Source: Notospermus geniculatus
Taxonomy: Eukaryota > Nemertea > Pilidiophora > Heteronemertea > Lineidae
Assembly: GCA_002633025.1 (NCBI GenBank)
Contig: NMRB01000951.1
Location: forward strand, 101,325 to 165,324
DNA: 64,000 nt
Reading direction: 5' to 3'
A model generated the notes under the pieces. It made no database searches, was not told the origin of the DNA, and worked only from the letters and a program-made list of their open reading frames with translations. How positions within the stretch are numbered: the stretch's first letter is position 1; each line of letters begins with the position of its first letter. This document shows, one piece after another, positions 1 through 12,416 of this stretch. Made by a program: the position numbers and the translations under genes.

Positions 1-481
1 GTGGGAGGAATGTAACATTCTATTTCAATGCAACATGACCAACTCATTGTGCACCAGTACGTGTTGGGGCAATTTTCATGTCCCTAAAGTGCAATTGAAC
101 TGATAATTTTGACTAACACTTGAAAGAGGATCCTCTTGGTACTAAAGAAGTAAACACGATTTCACAGAGCTAATATCCATTGAAACTTGCCTGTTGGAGA
201 AAGGTCTTCCAGAAGGCGTCTGCTTGTGTTGGTATCGCATGAGTCAACAGACTGGCTTCATCATCAACTGAAGTCAGTTGTAAAGAGTTAAAGGATGATA
301 CATCAGCAGCTCTAGTCACTGATGGTAATTTTAACGCAGAGCAAGTCGTTATGTCTCATTCAATGACTCATGGAAATGCTAGCAGACAATATCACCAGGC
401 TGTTCTCAAGGTGGATTCCTGTTGATACGATGTCGACGGATGTATCAGTCGTGGGCTGTCAGAATGATGTAGTGGAAACAT

Positions 482-588
482 CATCCTGAGAATATCAGGG
501 GTTCTTACTGCTCGTTTCCTTCATCACCGCACACAAACTGCGGTGACGAAGGGAGCGAGCAGTAAGAACCCCTGATGTTCTCAGGATG
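482..588. repeat. MITE-like hairpin, family A
   Basis: A nearly perfect inverted repeat of about 107 bp. The left arm starts CATCCTGAGAATATCAGG and the right arm ends with its complement (CCTGATGTTCTCAGGATG), around a short loop. One arm of the same family recurs at about 16735-16790, inside an intron of the plus-strand CUB gene, so this is a dispersed element and not a chance palindrome. No coding capacity. Confidence 0.75.
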
Positions 589-594
589 GGAAAC

Positions 595-790
595 ATGGCC
601 CCCGTCCTCTCTGAGATCCGGGGTTCGATTCCCCATCAACACAATACCAGTGGTATTTTGTGATATATTTCTGCCGTATGCGTGTGATAGAGAGAATGAC
701 TCTCTTTGACAGCATAGATTTCCTCAGGGGCTCTGGTTTCCTCCTACATTACATACAAATTGACCAACAGTGTTTAAAGAGCCAATAATG
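595..790 (+). repeat. Possible tRNA-derived SINE fragment
   Basis: A polymerase III B-box match (GGTTCGATTCC, about 613-623) sits in a GC-rich tRNA-like head directly after hairpin A, followed by a non-coding body. The A box is not clear, possibly because the hairpin inserted into the head. This is inferred from the B box only. Confidence 0.35.
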
Positions 791-2668
791 ATCCAAGTTA
801 GAGCTCACAGCTCTCAACTCAATTTTTTTAATGAGAAAAAGTCCGTGTAGGTGACTGTATACAGGGGTTTAGTTAGGGGGTGTATGGGTGTATTTTACTA
901 CCAGATTTTCATAGATACATCCTGAAAATACATTGTCCCGGTAACCTGTCATAACTGTAGAACAAGCAATACTGCTGGGTGTTGTACATGTATTATTACG
1001 GGCTGAGTTTCAGATTGTAAAGTTCCACTTGAAAAAGACCCCGGTTGGGGTCGAAAATTCGTGAATTCTGGAGATTGACTTCTTGTTTATTATTATTATT
1101 ACGGGGGGTAGCCTTTTTGTAAATCTGTACCAGTGATGGTGTCTGTACGACTGTGCATTTCAGAGCTCTTCACCCTTGTTGATTGGCAATTGTTACAATA
1201 AGTTTAGCTTCATTACTGTTTCAATATGGCTGGGTGTTGCATTCAGCATTTTTCAATCAGAACTACCGGTAATGATATTGTTGGCGGCATAATTGAGTGT
1301 TACACAACTCTGTATTACTGTCAATTGGCCATTGTTATTGTGAATTAAGCTTCATTACTGTACCAATCATATTCATATCATACCACGGTGCGTTGTATTA
1401 ATTCATTTGTCCGTCAGTACCAGTGCCATAGTTGGCAAGATTGTGGATTACACAGCTATGTATAACTGCAAAAACAGATAATCTATTGATAGTTGCTAAT
1501 TGGTCATTGCTACAGAAAGCTTCATCACTGCACAAATTATTCATATCATAAACCAAAATTGATAATTCCTTTCGTTACACTATCTACCCTTTATTTTACA
1601 AATTTTATGGCGGGGAGGGGGTATTCCAGGGGACATAAATGGAACAATAATTTTCTACTCTGTTATCAGGATTATTTTGCAGGAAACAAAATCCAGTGGG
1701 TAGGAGCTGATCTGACAAGTGAACACATTAAATACATGTACATTGCACTACAACAGTCTGCACAGCAGGGTGAGGGCAANCATAACACAGGATTCTTGTC
1801 AGTATAGTGGTGGCGACCTGTGCAAGTTATTTCACAGAACGTATACAGCACATGGGAAGCAACTGAGCTTCAGTCCTCAACCTTACCAGATCTAAGATCC
1901 TTCAGTTCAATGGCACATGAATGAACCAAAAATCCTACAATGAAAGCACTTTTCTAACACCTGTCTGTGTTACTATCACTCAATGTCCCTGCATTGTTTG
2001 GGAAAGTTAACTGTTTGACACATCTCTGAGTACGTGTCCCCTTGTCAAATTGCAGCCCTTTCCAAACGTCTTTTGTAGGGAAACACTGTCAGATGGGGAA
2101 ACCATATCGGATGTTACACCAGCAGTGAGTGAGTTTAGTCAACTACTGGTGGAAGAAAACATAAAGACAACAAATAAATATAATAACAGTTAAGTCTGAT
2201 AAACAACACAGTATCATAACATTGAAAACGGATTTTGAGCAAATCTTCACTTCTTGTTCAACCATTCTGACTCTCAACCATGTTCAGCCAGATCATGGAG
2301 GTATAATATCGCCAAGGCCTGATTGAGTCTTTAGTAGGCCCTATCACGACAAACCCAGTCATATTGCAAATCAAGAACTCTTGGAAATCAATAGGCCTAT
2401 TCTGCAAACTAAAGAATTCATGTTACTCACAAACTGGATGACTCCCTTTCGCCATATTAGGTGATCTTGCAGGCCATGGCGACAAACAGTCTCTTTCGAA
2501 GCACTGGCAGGCAATGACAGATAACATGAGAGGATCCAATTCTCTTGTCAAGAAATTCAACAGGCTGATAGTGACAGGATAGACTTCTGACTAGAATGGC
2601 ACATACGAATACCAGTACCATACTCTAATATGGAAAACATTACAACCGCAGACTGCACACATGTAATG

Positions 2669-3208
2669 TACCGTATTTTTCGGACTATAAGGCGCAGCCT
2701 TTTTCCTTGAAGAAGGGTCTAAAATTGGGGGTGCGCCTTATAGGGTGGTGCGCCTTATCTGCGGATCCAGTCTGACAATTTGATCAGAAGTGTCAAGACA
2801 CTGACGAACCCAAGCATTCAAGCATGCATGGATGCATGCAAGCCAAAGTTATTGTCACAGTGCTGGTTGACAGATGATGCAGTGAACTGTGAACTGATGA
2901 AGTTTCAGTTAGGCCTAATTTGTCACAACAAGCTAAGAAATCATACAACCAGATCCATCAGTACTAACAGCAGAATTGCAGATGTCAATGGGTTCAAACA
3001 AGGCAATCAGACCCTGTAATTGTCTTGGCTGTTGTTGGGTCAATGCACACTGAGCAGCCATGCATTGTATGTGTATAATATTCACTGACAGGACTGCGCC
3101 TTATAGGGAGGTGCGCCTTATGTATGGATTTCATCAGAGATTTTGGGTGAAATTGGGGGTGCGCCTTATAGTCAGGTGCGCCCTATAGTCAGGAAAATAC
3201 GGGGGGTA
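2669..3208. mobile_element. Non-autonomous DNA transposon (MITE) with TA flanks
   Basis: The left end reads CCGTATTTTTCGGACTATAA and the right end is an inverted imperfect copy (complement CCGTATTTTCCTGACTATAG). TA flanks both ends, with a few extra G bases on the right. Inside, the phrase GTGCGCCTTATAG is repeated in direct orientation near both ends. The element is about 0.54 kb and encodes no transposase. A 79-codon open frame inside it (2780-3019) has no family features and is probably not a gene. Confidence 0.7.
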
Positions 3209-4324
3209 ATAAACAAATGCATCTTACAGATACAACAAATATAATATTCAGACAGAACAGGAAAAAAACATGTCAATCATTTGGCACATGATATCATGGT
3301 CAGGCTCGTTCTCTTATTAACACACAGAGAACACGCTCGTCAGTGAATAATGCCCACGGAACTTCATGAAGACAAAGCTACAGGACATACATGAAGTATA
3401 CAACAGATCTCTTACGAAAGTCCCTTTAGGTACAGGATGACCTGTACAAAAAGCCATTTTTACCCGGAATTAGTCCCTACAATAAGGTCCGCAAACAAGG
3501 ATGTAACGTCATATTCCCACTCCCCACAATGCACAACTACTGACGAAGAGAGTCTGACCATCTTTGAAGTCCTTTATGAGCAGACAGAACAATCCGTCAC
3601 AGAGGGAGGAATCAAAGAAATATTCATAATAATACATGACTAGAAAGACAGCTGTTCTGAACAAACATCAACAAATAACAAATAACACAATATTATGCCA
3701 GTTTTTATGAAGTACAACAGTGCATACTTCAAGGAGCAGTGAAAATATCTAAGTACTCATGTCAAATTCTTCGACTTTGATACTCCTTCATTTCTCAAGC
3801 TCCAATTGGACAACACAGTGGCATGCCAGTGCCAGCGAGGATTTCCAATGGGTACCAGTCTTCTTGGCAAATTGAGGCATTCCTACAGCCTGCTACATAC
3901 ACTGAACCAAGATGAAGTTGAGTCTGCATCAACCGTAAAAGAATGCTTTAACTGGACAACACTGTACACCAGGCCTTGGATAACTAGGTTTCCAGAAGGC
4001 CACCCGCTGTGTTGGCCTAGTGTCATCAAATCTAAAGTCTCATACAGCCTGCTGCACAGTCGGTGTCAAGAGTGGAGGTGTGCCCTTTGCAAAATACACG
4101 TCGTTGTATACAACAAATTGCTTGTAACATACTTCCAGTGTTGTAACCTATGCTGTGTTGAGAAGCGAAGAATCATAATTGAACTGACTGCACTGACAGT
4201 CCTGCTCGGTGTAAAATAAGCACAGAATGCAGCCTTTTTAATGAGCTTAATTCAACTAACATAGCAGTCCACTTATTTCAAACTACCCGGTATATCCAAA
4301 GAAGGGAGGTCAGTACTCACTCTA

Positions 4325-7300
4325 TCAGTCACTGACAGCCACGTCTGAATCTTCACGTTCTACAACCTTCCTTGGAATATCGCATTCCGCATCATCCTCA
4401 AGCGAGTCATTTTGATCGATTTCAGAAGATAAGACCAAATGCCCTTCTTTCTTTATTCCAGACGATTCTACATCCTGATCGTTATATCCACCAGTATCCT
4501 CTGATATCGTACAATCAGCTTCTATCACCAATTCTGCACTCGTTTGAGCATTCAAAACATCTCTTTGTGCAGAATCTTTGTTTTCTGAGTCTAACGTTTG
4601 CGAACTACTAGTCTGTATTATTTGTTCAGTGTCACTATTGACAGACTCCTCATCAGTTGGTCCCAGATCAGCAGTACCTTGTAAAGGCACATCATCATTT
4701 GTCATGTTGCTTTCCTCCTGTACTTGTGATTCGTATCCCTTTGATATGTTATTCACATTGGCATTCAGACTGCCGTCATCAGGATTTTCATCTCTAGATA
4801 AATTAGCCCCACCTTCATTGGCATTAGCAGTGGACGAAACAGCTTCATCACTGTTGTACGCTTCTGAAACACTGGCAATGTCAGTAGGGGCTGTTTGAGA
4901 GCGATCAACCAAAGGAGTCACATTCCCCGAGGCAGGAATATCCTCAGCTACTACACCCATGTTCGACTCCGAAACACCATCACTTCCAGTTACTGGTACT
5001 TTCCTACATTCATCACAACCTGCAGCATCTGAACTTGAAACATCGGTTACAGTCTGAGCAGTAGGTGCCGACACTGACGGCAGACTTGAATGAGGTTCAG
5101 CTGGCATTCCCTCATCAGGTATGACCGGAGATACCTCTCCCCCTGGTATCGTAGGGCAATTCACGTCTGTTCCATTTGTTTGAGCAGTTGACGTGGCAAT
5201 GTCCAGAACAGATTCAGGGGGTTGGGCAGGCTGAGCATTAACACTGGCTCCTCTGTCACCAGTGTTCCCACCAGCTTCAGTCGCTGTACCTGCATCAATG
5301 CCTGTCCCGTCTGCTGCAGGAGCTGTGTTTGAGACATCAGTTCCAACATTTTCATCACAGTGACGACGTGGACTACTGGAGCTCGAGGAATAGGGTGGCG
5401 GGCACGGTAACGACTGTCGCCTGATGGTCTCCCTCTCCTGTGATTCTTCGTATGTGGGTGGTGGAGGCTGAAAAGGGGAACAGGGAAAGGAGTCAAGTGG
5501 AACAGGAAAAAGAGTCAAGTGGAACAGGGAAAGGAGTCAAGTGGAACAGGGAAAGGAGTCAAGTGGAACAGCGAAAGGAGTCACATTTGTGTAGTGGTTG
5601 AGCAGTAGACTTTATACTGGTAGGCTGCGGGTTCGAATCTCAGTCAAGTCACCGCTTCTTACTCTCAAGTGGTCTGAAATTATTAGGGGATGTGCTGAAT
5701 GGGCAGCTGCTTGAGTTTCCCAGGAAGGTTTCCAATCTTTACCGTCCTGAGCACGTCATGAGTTCTCACCTGTGGAACAGCCCTCAAGAAGGTGTGTTCA
5801 TTGCCAGCAATGACTTCATTGTAAGATGGCGGAGCAGGCATATTGAGAATGGAGTCCATGCTCTCTGAGCGCTGCATGGCTGGGTTGACAATACCAAATG
5901 GTCCCATATCTCCATGGCTTGGAATGAGGAGATCTGAGTGACTGCGACTGTTGACGACGTGACCTGACTGGAGCGTGCGGGTGAATGAAACTGTGTGGGA
6001 TATGGTGCTGGAGAGATACTCTTGGTAATCTGAAACAGGAATGACAATGATTGAAAGACATAACCTCAACTGCAGCAGGTCCAACATTACATGTATGTCT
6101 GTCAGCTCTTGACTTGTTGCAGTGCAAGGAAGAATTTAAGAAACACAATGCCTCTGAAAACCTTGCAGTTATCACAGGAAACTGCAGCGGTGGTAACGGA
6201 CCTTTGAAGTCAAACACCCACAAGAATTTGGCACAATATTTTAGAGTGCGATCAGCAAACTTGAGTTTTTTTTCTTAATTCATAGTGATAAGTTATATTA
6301 TAACTTATAGTACCTGGTGGATTCGAATTTACACGGTGACGATTACGTGACTTGCGGATGAGCCAAACCATACAGAATGAGATACAAAGAACCAGTAATA
6401 TGGGTGCAGCAATGAATACCCAAGTCATGAAGTGATGGCCCGTCTTGGCTTTCTCTGTAGTTGTTGTGGCTGAAAATTGAAACAAAGAACTTAGAAAGAG
6501 AGGCACAAATGGTTAATTAGAGATGAGTGAAGTCCAAGGAAGGCATCCAGGCCAGGGAAGAAATGTTAAAGAAATTTCTGTCAATCTGAGGCAGATGGCA
6601 AAACTGAAGAGTTGAGCATGAGCAGACAACACCAGACATTCCTCCCACATGATCAAAAATTCACAAGTTATGAATTTTTATGAGAAGGATGGCAAATAAC
6701 TTGAAGAAAAGTTGTTCGTTTTATGCAGATTGAGAACATTTGTTCGAATTTCTCAGTTTACTGGTGAACAACACTACAAGAGCACTGACTACTACAAATA
6801 TGCATGGCTTGGTCACACAGCTCCCACATACATGCCAAAAAGATGATAATAACTCACCACAAGTGGACCACAGACCATCACATGGATTTTGCGTGGTGAC
6901 ACAAGAGAAGGCGTCATCCTGACAACGGTTGGTCGAGGCAGTATTGGTCAAATCTGTTGTAAACATACCTGAGGGACAAATATTTCTTTGAGTGGCGGTG
7001 TTGCTATTCCCCTGAGCAGTTTCTGTACTACACTTTTTCTAATTTTCCATCTTTAGATGATAGCGACATGTCAGCTGTGTTTCAAGCAGGCTCCTCTGAT
7101 TGAGTGTTTGTCCCCTCTTCCAAAGGCCTTGCCCTCTTCCCAATTTGACTACTCAAGCAAAAGGTGTTGTGGTAAAGCTTCATAACACAGATTATCCTAT
7201 GAATCTGCACCACATCATATGGACAACTAACTAACACTGGGCATACCAAGGTGAATAAAGCCAAGAATTTTCTCATCAAGACACCAAGCAGGAACACGAA

Positions 7301-10300
7301 ACAAGATTCACAAAGCAGGATGAAAAACTTCCAATAATTCTTACCACACATATCCTTAGCCTCATCCTCTTCTTTCGCACAATGTGCGACACCATCACAC
7401 ACAAGGAATTCTGGGATACACCACAGAGAATGCTGACAGACGAACCCGCCCATCGCTGGCAGGCTGTTGTTTACATCGTCAGGAAATTTACAACCTGAAA
7501 TGCACAGACAGATCATAACATTGGCGAATGTCCAGTGGTCAATAATGGTGCAATTGAATCGATGAATTTAACTAGACAGGCTTTCCATCACATTACGATT
7601 TGTCAGGCCAAAGTCTTCAAGAATCTAGACAGGTTCGTCACTGACGTCACAACGATCACGTGATTACAAAGAATCGGCCATGACACTTTGACACTTGGCT
7701 ATCAAAATATGGCCGGCGACATCAAAACTGTCATATCATGACATTTTGATGTCACGATCTGTGTGTGTTGATGTTGTGTTCATGCCGTGATGTTGCTTGA
7801 CACTTCGACAGCCAATATGGTGGCATCATGTTGTCATGGAAATGTGACATAAAAGATGGCAGCTCAATACATCCACCAGATTAAGAATGGAGAAACCACC
7901 TACCCTGACTCTTGTCTACATAGTTCGGGTCCTGTTTCAAATCTCGAAATATGGCATAAGACATATTGAGATACACGATTCCGAAGAAAAATCCTGTGAG
8001 GCGTAAATAGAGGCCCTTGTCTGAGATGATTACTTTGCTTTCTGCCTTTGATGAGGTGAAGGAACCAATGAATGTGAAGATTAGGTTGGCATCGCTATGG
8101 TAACCATGTCGCACCTGCAGTTCACTTCCTAGAAGATATTACAATGTATTGTAAAATGAGTTGAGTGGTGTGTCTGAGGGGAGGGGATTATGGAGACATC
8201 AAAACATCCAAAATGGTATTATATTGTATCAGATGGTAAGTAGGCCTACAGAAGAGGCCATCTCAAGCTACTCATGTTCCTCACTTGGATGGGGTCTTTT
8301 ACTTACCCTTGCAAAGGCATGAGGTACAAGGCACCAAGGCTTACTATCCCATGCAACAGACTGAAGAGCCAGGGATGGTTACTCCCATATGGCCCAGGAT
8401 TCAAACTCGGGACCTGCCGCTTACTAAGCGGACGTGATAACCACAGGGTAATCAAGGCTCCTGGTGGTCAAGAGAGGTGCTGAGGAAACGCAAGCATTTT
8501 CCATAGTTATTGGCGCATGAGGTACGGTGGGAAGATCCGTTCCAAGCCACACGCAGGCCAAACCTCATCCCCCAAAATATGACGTTATGTATGAGATGTA
8601 AACCAGGTACTCACCAACTGGGAAGCTGTAGTTGATTATGTGAACAACGGCAGCCTCCGGTAGTTTCAGGGGAGGGATAATCCACAGGTAGTCGTAATAG
8701 AGCGAGCGATGCTCATTCATTTGGAGGTTAACGAGGCCTGAGTGTGAGCGAGGCACGAGGCCGGGCAGAATGTGACTGTTGTTGGCAAGGGTATCGGTTC
8801 CTGGAAATAGACAGAACACAATTACCGGGTAAGAACACAATTCTGTGGACTTGAACTTCAAGCAATGGACAGTTTCTCAGTGTTTTTTCTGTATGGAAAC
8901 CATGATCACTTCAAAGAATATGCTGAACATTTTACAGGGAATAGGTACAGTCTAGTCTTATGAACAAAACTGATCAGCAGAAATGTCCATGTAGTCTGGA
9001 AGAGCAGTTTTCAAGGCCTACACAGTGCCGCAGGTATTTCAACAGTTCAACTGTAGTGATTCTCAAAAACTTACGTGTCTTGTAGCGAGACATGAATCTC
9101 TTATCTGAAGAGAAAAAGACGCAATACAGCAAACTTAATCATAACTTCAGTACTACAAACGTACTTCTGCTAGGAAGGATCCACCACATTGTCTAGGCCA
9201 GCAGCCTTACATTGAAGATTAACAGTGACAGCCACTGCCTGGCCTACTGCAAATTCTGTGGCTCTACATCTAGAGGAAGCAAAAGCAGTGATAACGGTAA
9301 TAATTTCTGTAGAATGGTGAAACTACGGATGACACACTCACACTGTATCAAGTTGTATGTGAGTTTGAAGCCTGCTCCAACACGAGTACCCTGTACATTC
9401 TGTAGTTTCATGGAGGCATACACCAAAGGTCCAGTTGAAAAGAATGGCCGCCTGTCTGAAAGTGTTCGCCTTTCTCTGTTAGCCCATGGACCACCCCCAT
9501 CAAAAATCTGGAAAAGGAAGATCAGATATCTCTGGATAATGTCGGTTGGACACTTATTTGATGAAGGACAGCAATGGATGGCTCATTGGCTCAAATCAAA
9601 AGACTCCTGGATCTGGACACTCTGTTGACAATGGGCTGTCCATAGATTCTTTTCCCACCCGATCATACCTCTAATGTGTGACCAGGAGCCAATAACATGT
9701 CATCAAACTGTATGAAGACATATCCCTGGATCTCTGTGTTTACAAACAGCCACTGATAATCCTTGCTGAGGCTGTATCCAAAGGGAAAGAATGGCGTGCG
9801 GACTACTCCAGAAGTCTTTGCCGAACCTTCAAACAACTGGATGCCTTCTCTCTCTGAAATGAAATGGAAAGATTCTCACACCTGAATCATATAACAGGAT
9901 CAATGATGGTAAGCTTGGCCATGGGAATACAGACTTGACTGGACAAAAACGACCAATGGACAGCATCCTTCGTAATAAACTCAATGCCTACCCTCCACTT
10001 GGAATGTCAGCTTCCACCTTGATGCTGTGTCCTTATAGGGTTTGTTGAAGCAGAAGCGGATATGGACCTTATGCGAATGTGATGTATAAACGTCACCAGT
10101 GTGGTATCCATCGTATTTCTTGAGTGGTATTGAAGTTTCATATGGCTCATGTATCAGAAGATAATCACAGCTGGAAGAGAGGGATCGAATTTATTGACAA
10201 GAAAACTTATGAGGACCAGATGTAGCTTGAACAAATGTGATGACAATTAATATCTGTATTTGTATGTTTCCATCAGGGCCAAAGCATTACTGGCCCTGGT

Positions 10301-11281
10301 AAGTATGGAAGAGGCCATCTCAAGCTATTCATGTTCCTCACTTAGATGGGCCTGCCTCTTGCTTAGCGGAAAAGATAACAACTCAGCTATCAGGGCTCGC
10401 CGCAGCAACTAATAACAAGACTGGGAAGTCTAAAGACTTACTGATTCGAGCTATCACAGAAATCTCCAGTAATGAAATAGTCAAATGTGGTTGGCTTACA
10501 CTCGGTCTCAGCGAAGTGTGTAAAGTCAATTGTGATAAGGCTAGTTGCCGCAGCGACAAGAGTGATGTCACATTTAGCGTGGTCAGAGGCATACGACGGA
10601 GGTTGGATAAGTGGCACGATGTAGCCGCTTTCACCTTGGGTGAGCTCGACTGCGCTGTCAACTGGATTATTGGTATCGCAAGTGATTGCTGAAAATATAT
10701 TGAATTGAGGTGTCATTATCAAGTTCAACAACCAAATGTCAGGATCAGTGTGAATTTGTGATGCAGGAGCCAAACCCCCAGAGCCAAAGAGAAATCTACT
10801 CTGTCAGAGGGAGTTGCTCCCTTAACCATATACGTAAGAAAGGGGCTCTACTGCAAATCTCCAGCATCCCCTCAGTATCTCATATGACAAGTGATGATGT
10901 TCCCGTCATTCTGGTCAGATGGAGAGAAAGCGAGGTCAGCAGCAACATTATACAGTCACTGGTGTACATGTAGAATAGAATAATCAATGATTATTTCCTG
11001 AGGATAATGGGAGATATATACAAGCAGAGTACTTTAGCGTGGTACTTTGAATATAATTTTCTTATTTAAGTGTTGGGTGGGGCCCGCAATGCTGGCAGTG
11101 CCACCTAGTGCTACGCAGCACAACTACCCCTTCTTGGTCTCAGCCAGGAATATTTGAAAAGTTTTCTTAAAAGCTCCCTTCTCTCAGTATACTCACTTTT
11201 TCCTCCATGGCTCTTGTTACGAAGTACACACAACAACAGCAATAAGGTGAAGGGGAGGTTATTCATTCCTGGAAATGACAT
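4325..11281 (-). CDS. CUB/LDLa single-pass receptor with PPxY-rich tail (13 exons, 1040 aa)
   Basis: Exons from 5' to 3': 11281-11197, 10688-10442, 10170-9992, 9853-9669, 9507-9342, 9104-9075, 8800-8615, 8128-7904, 7494-7345, 6968-6858, 6469-6314, 6029-5770, 5467-4325. All junctions are GT/AG and phases agree over 3123 nt. Residues 1-28 look like a signal peptide (run of leucines). CUB1 is about 29-170, CUB2 171-287, a CUB-like third domain 298-434, an LDLa module 435-484 and a four-cysteine module 485-521. The membrane helix lies near 536-560. The tail is about 470 residues, Ser/Thr/Asn/acid-rich and probably disordered. It has three WW-ligand motifs, PPSY (~640), PPTY (~663) and PPPY (~683), which could recruit Nedd4-type ubiquitin ligases. 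The last exon alone codes 380 tail residues. The overall plan recalls Drosophila Culd and the LRP3/10/12 group, but I cannot assign orthology. Ligand unknown. Paralogue of the divergent gene at 14784. The first exon rests on phase and hydrophobicity. Confidence 0.85.
5477..5584. repeat. 22-bp minisatellite (about 4.9 units) at a splice acceptor
   Basis: Units of exactly 22 bp start at 5477, 5499, 5521, 5543 and 5565, each beginning GGAACAGG and ending GAGTCAAGT; the last is incomplete. On the minus strand each unit reads as a pyrimidine-rich stretch with a TTGAC branch-point-like motif. The array ends about 10 bp from the acceptor of the last coding exon of the minus-strand CUB gene (exon start 5467), so it supplies that intron's polypyrimidine tract. 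Confidence 0.9.
5588..5690 (+). repeat. tRNA-derived SINE fragment
   Basis: A perfect A-box match (TGGTTGAGCAG, about 5597-5607) is followed some 25 bp later by a B box (GGTTCGAATCT), the spacing of a tRNA internal promoter. It lies in the last intron of the minus-strand CUB gene, in opposite orientation to that gene. It does not fold as a complete tRNA by eye, so a SINE head is the better reading. Confidence 0.55.
8250..8470 (-). repeat. tRNA-Val-like SINE, copy 1
   Basis: Read on the minus strand, the head contains GTGGTTATCACGTCCGCTTA followed by CAGGTCCCGAGTTTGAATCC, close to a tRNA-Val D arm, anticodon arm and T arm. The anticodon stem survives as CCGCTT/AAGCGG. The body ends at a tail shared with the copy at 10305-10400. 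It lies in an intron of the minus-strand CUB gene, in the same orientation as the gene. Confidence 0.6.
10305..10402 (-). repeat. tRNA-Val-like SINE, copy 2 (internally deleted)
   Basis: It shares about 45 bp of tail (on the plus strand GAGGCCATCTCAAGCTA and following bases) and a degraded tRNA-like head with the element at 8250-8470. The middle of the body and the B box are missing. It lies in the CUB-gene intron just downstream of the exon that ends at 10442. Confidence 0.55.
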
Positions 11282-12016
11282 GAAGATCATTTACTCAGAC
11301 TCAGACTTAGAGAAATGTTATTGTCATCAACATTATTTCAAGATTCTAATCTAACCTAAGTAGGTGCTGATCCACAACATATTCCAAGGCATGATTTTTC
11401 ACACTGAGTATAAATTTTAAAGGGAATTCACTCTCATCTTCAGAAAAATTTGATCAGCTGAATTCATGATTTTAAAGTTTTGGTGAGAATATCACTGCTA
11501 AAACTGAGGACACTCTTTCTTACTTTGTTGCAACATGGAGATGGGTGTGATACACTGGGTTGGCTGGGAACTTTGAAATGTGCCATAAACACACAATTGA
11601 CAATACTAAGGCTAACCTCATATATTCTTGCCATCGCTCGATTTCAATTTCTACAGAATAATAATGAAAAGTCTGTCTTCTATTGAAGAGAAGGCACATC
11701 TGCTGCTGAAACTTGGCGACATCTTCTGTGACATAACCTAGGCCTACATGATGAATTGTTGTTAGGCTACATTGTTTCCTTTATTCAGCTCCACCATCAT
11801 GGCAACAACCTGCAGAATGCAACATGAATTTAAAACATTTTAACCGCATCTGAAAAAGTGAAAGAAGATGAAGAAAGAATTTGCTTTTTGTAGGCATATG
11901 GTTGGTAATTTTACTTAGTCTTAGGCCTATAGGCTACTTTGAGCCTTGGTGGTCTATGATGAAAGGCCTGTTGGAGACAAAGGAAAGCTTCTTTGCCGAC
12001 AACGCCAAATGTTACA

Positions 12017-12088
12017 GACTTCACCGGGGATCGAACCCGGATCTCCTGTGCGCAAAAAGGTGGCATTTTTCCATCAAGCCAAAAAGTC
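12017..12088 (-). repeat. tRNA-like sequence (pseudogene or SINE head)
   Basis: This is 72 nt on the minus strand with tRNA-like parts. There is a five-pair T stem around TTCGATC with a perfect B box. The acceptor ends GACTT and AAGTC can pair, and there is a near A-box match (TGGCTTGATGG). The D stem is weak, and the anticodon loop has the wrong size with a mismatch in its stem. I therefore do not call a functional tRNA. Confidence 0.45.
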
Positions 12089-12416
12089 CAGACGTTCGGC
12101 TCGAGGGCCTAAGAAGTCCTGGCCTATGATGGCTAGGCTAGCTATGCATACAGTGCAATATCACAATGTGACAGGTAGGCCCATGAGCCCAGCTATAACA
12201 GGGTCAGTGAGAGTAATTCAGTTCCAGAACATGCAGAACTCATGAACTGGTGCCTGGCTCTGATTGGATGGACTGGTCAGTGACAGTAGCCTAGTGTGAG
12301 TGTGGTGATCTGTGTTGTTTTGCAGCCAAAAAGTTACATCACAAATTGCATGCATTCATTGAAATTGACAATAAAAACAATGCAGGGATATAAAGCTTTA
12401 ACTACCTAACTCATAG

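Larger units (their letters stand above)
1..4324. other. Gene-free repeat-bearing flank
   Basis: I see no convincing coding exon here. Short open frames, the longest 137 codons at 3806-4219, have no recognisable domain and no splice-consistent neighbours. The stretch holds a hairpin at 482-588, a tRNA-promoter-like B box near 613-623 and a MITE at 2669-3208. The part next to 4325 is presumably 3' untranslated sequence of the minus-strand CUB gene, but I found no clear polyadenylation signal. One unresolved base lies at 1780. Confidence 0.6.

Noticed and set aside
3806-4219. 137-codon open frame as a gene
   Set aside because: No start context, domain, signal sequence or splice partner, and it contains repeated non-coding phrases. 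Length is compatible with chance in a repeat-bearing region.
5477-5518. Extended N terminus (start at 5518) for the PPxY-rich tail as a separate small gene
   Set aside because: The extra residues are translated minisatellite. The exon begins in phase 0 at the acceptor before 5467, and phases join it to the receptor chain.
12017-12088. Functional tRNA on the minus strand
   Set aside because: The T arm and part of the acceptor pair, but the D stem is weak and the anticodon stem has a mismatch with a wrong-sized loop. More likely a SINE head or tRNA relic.
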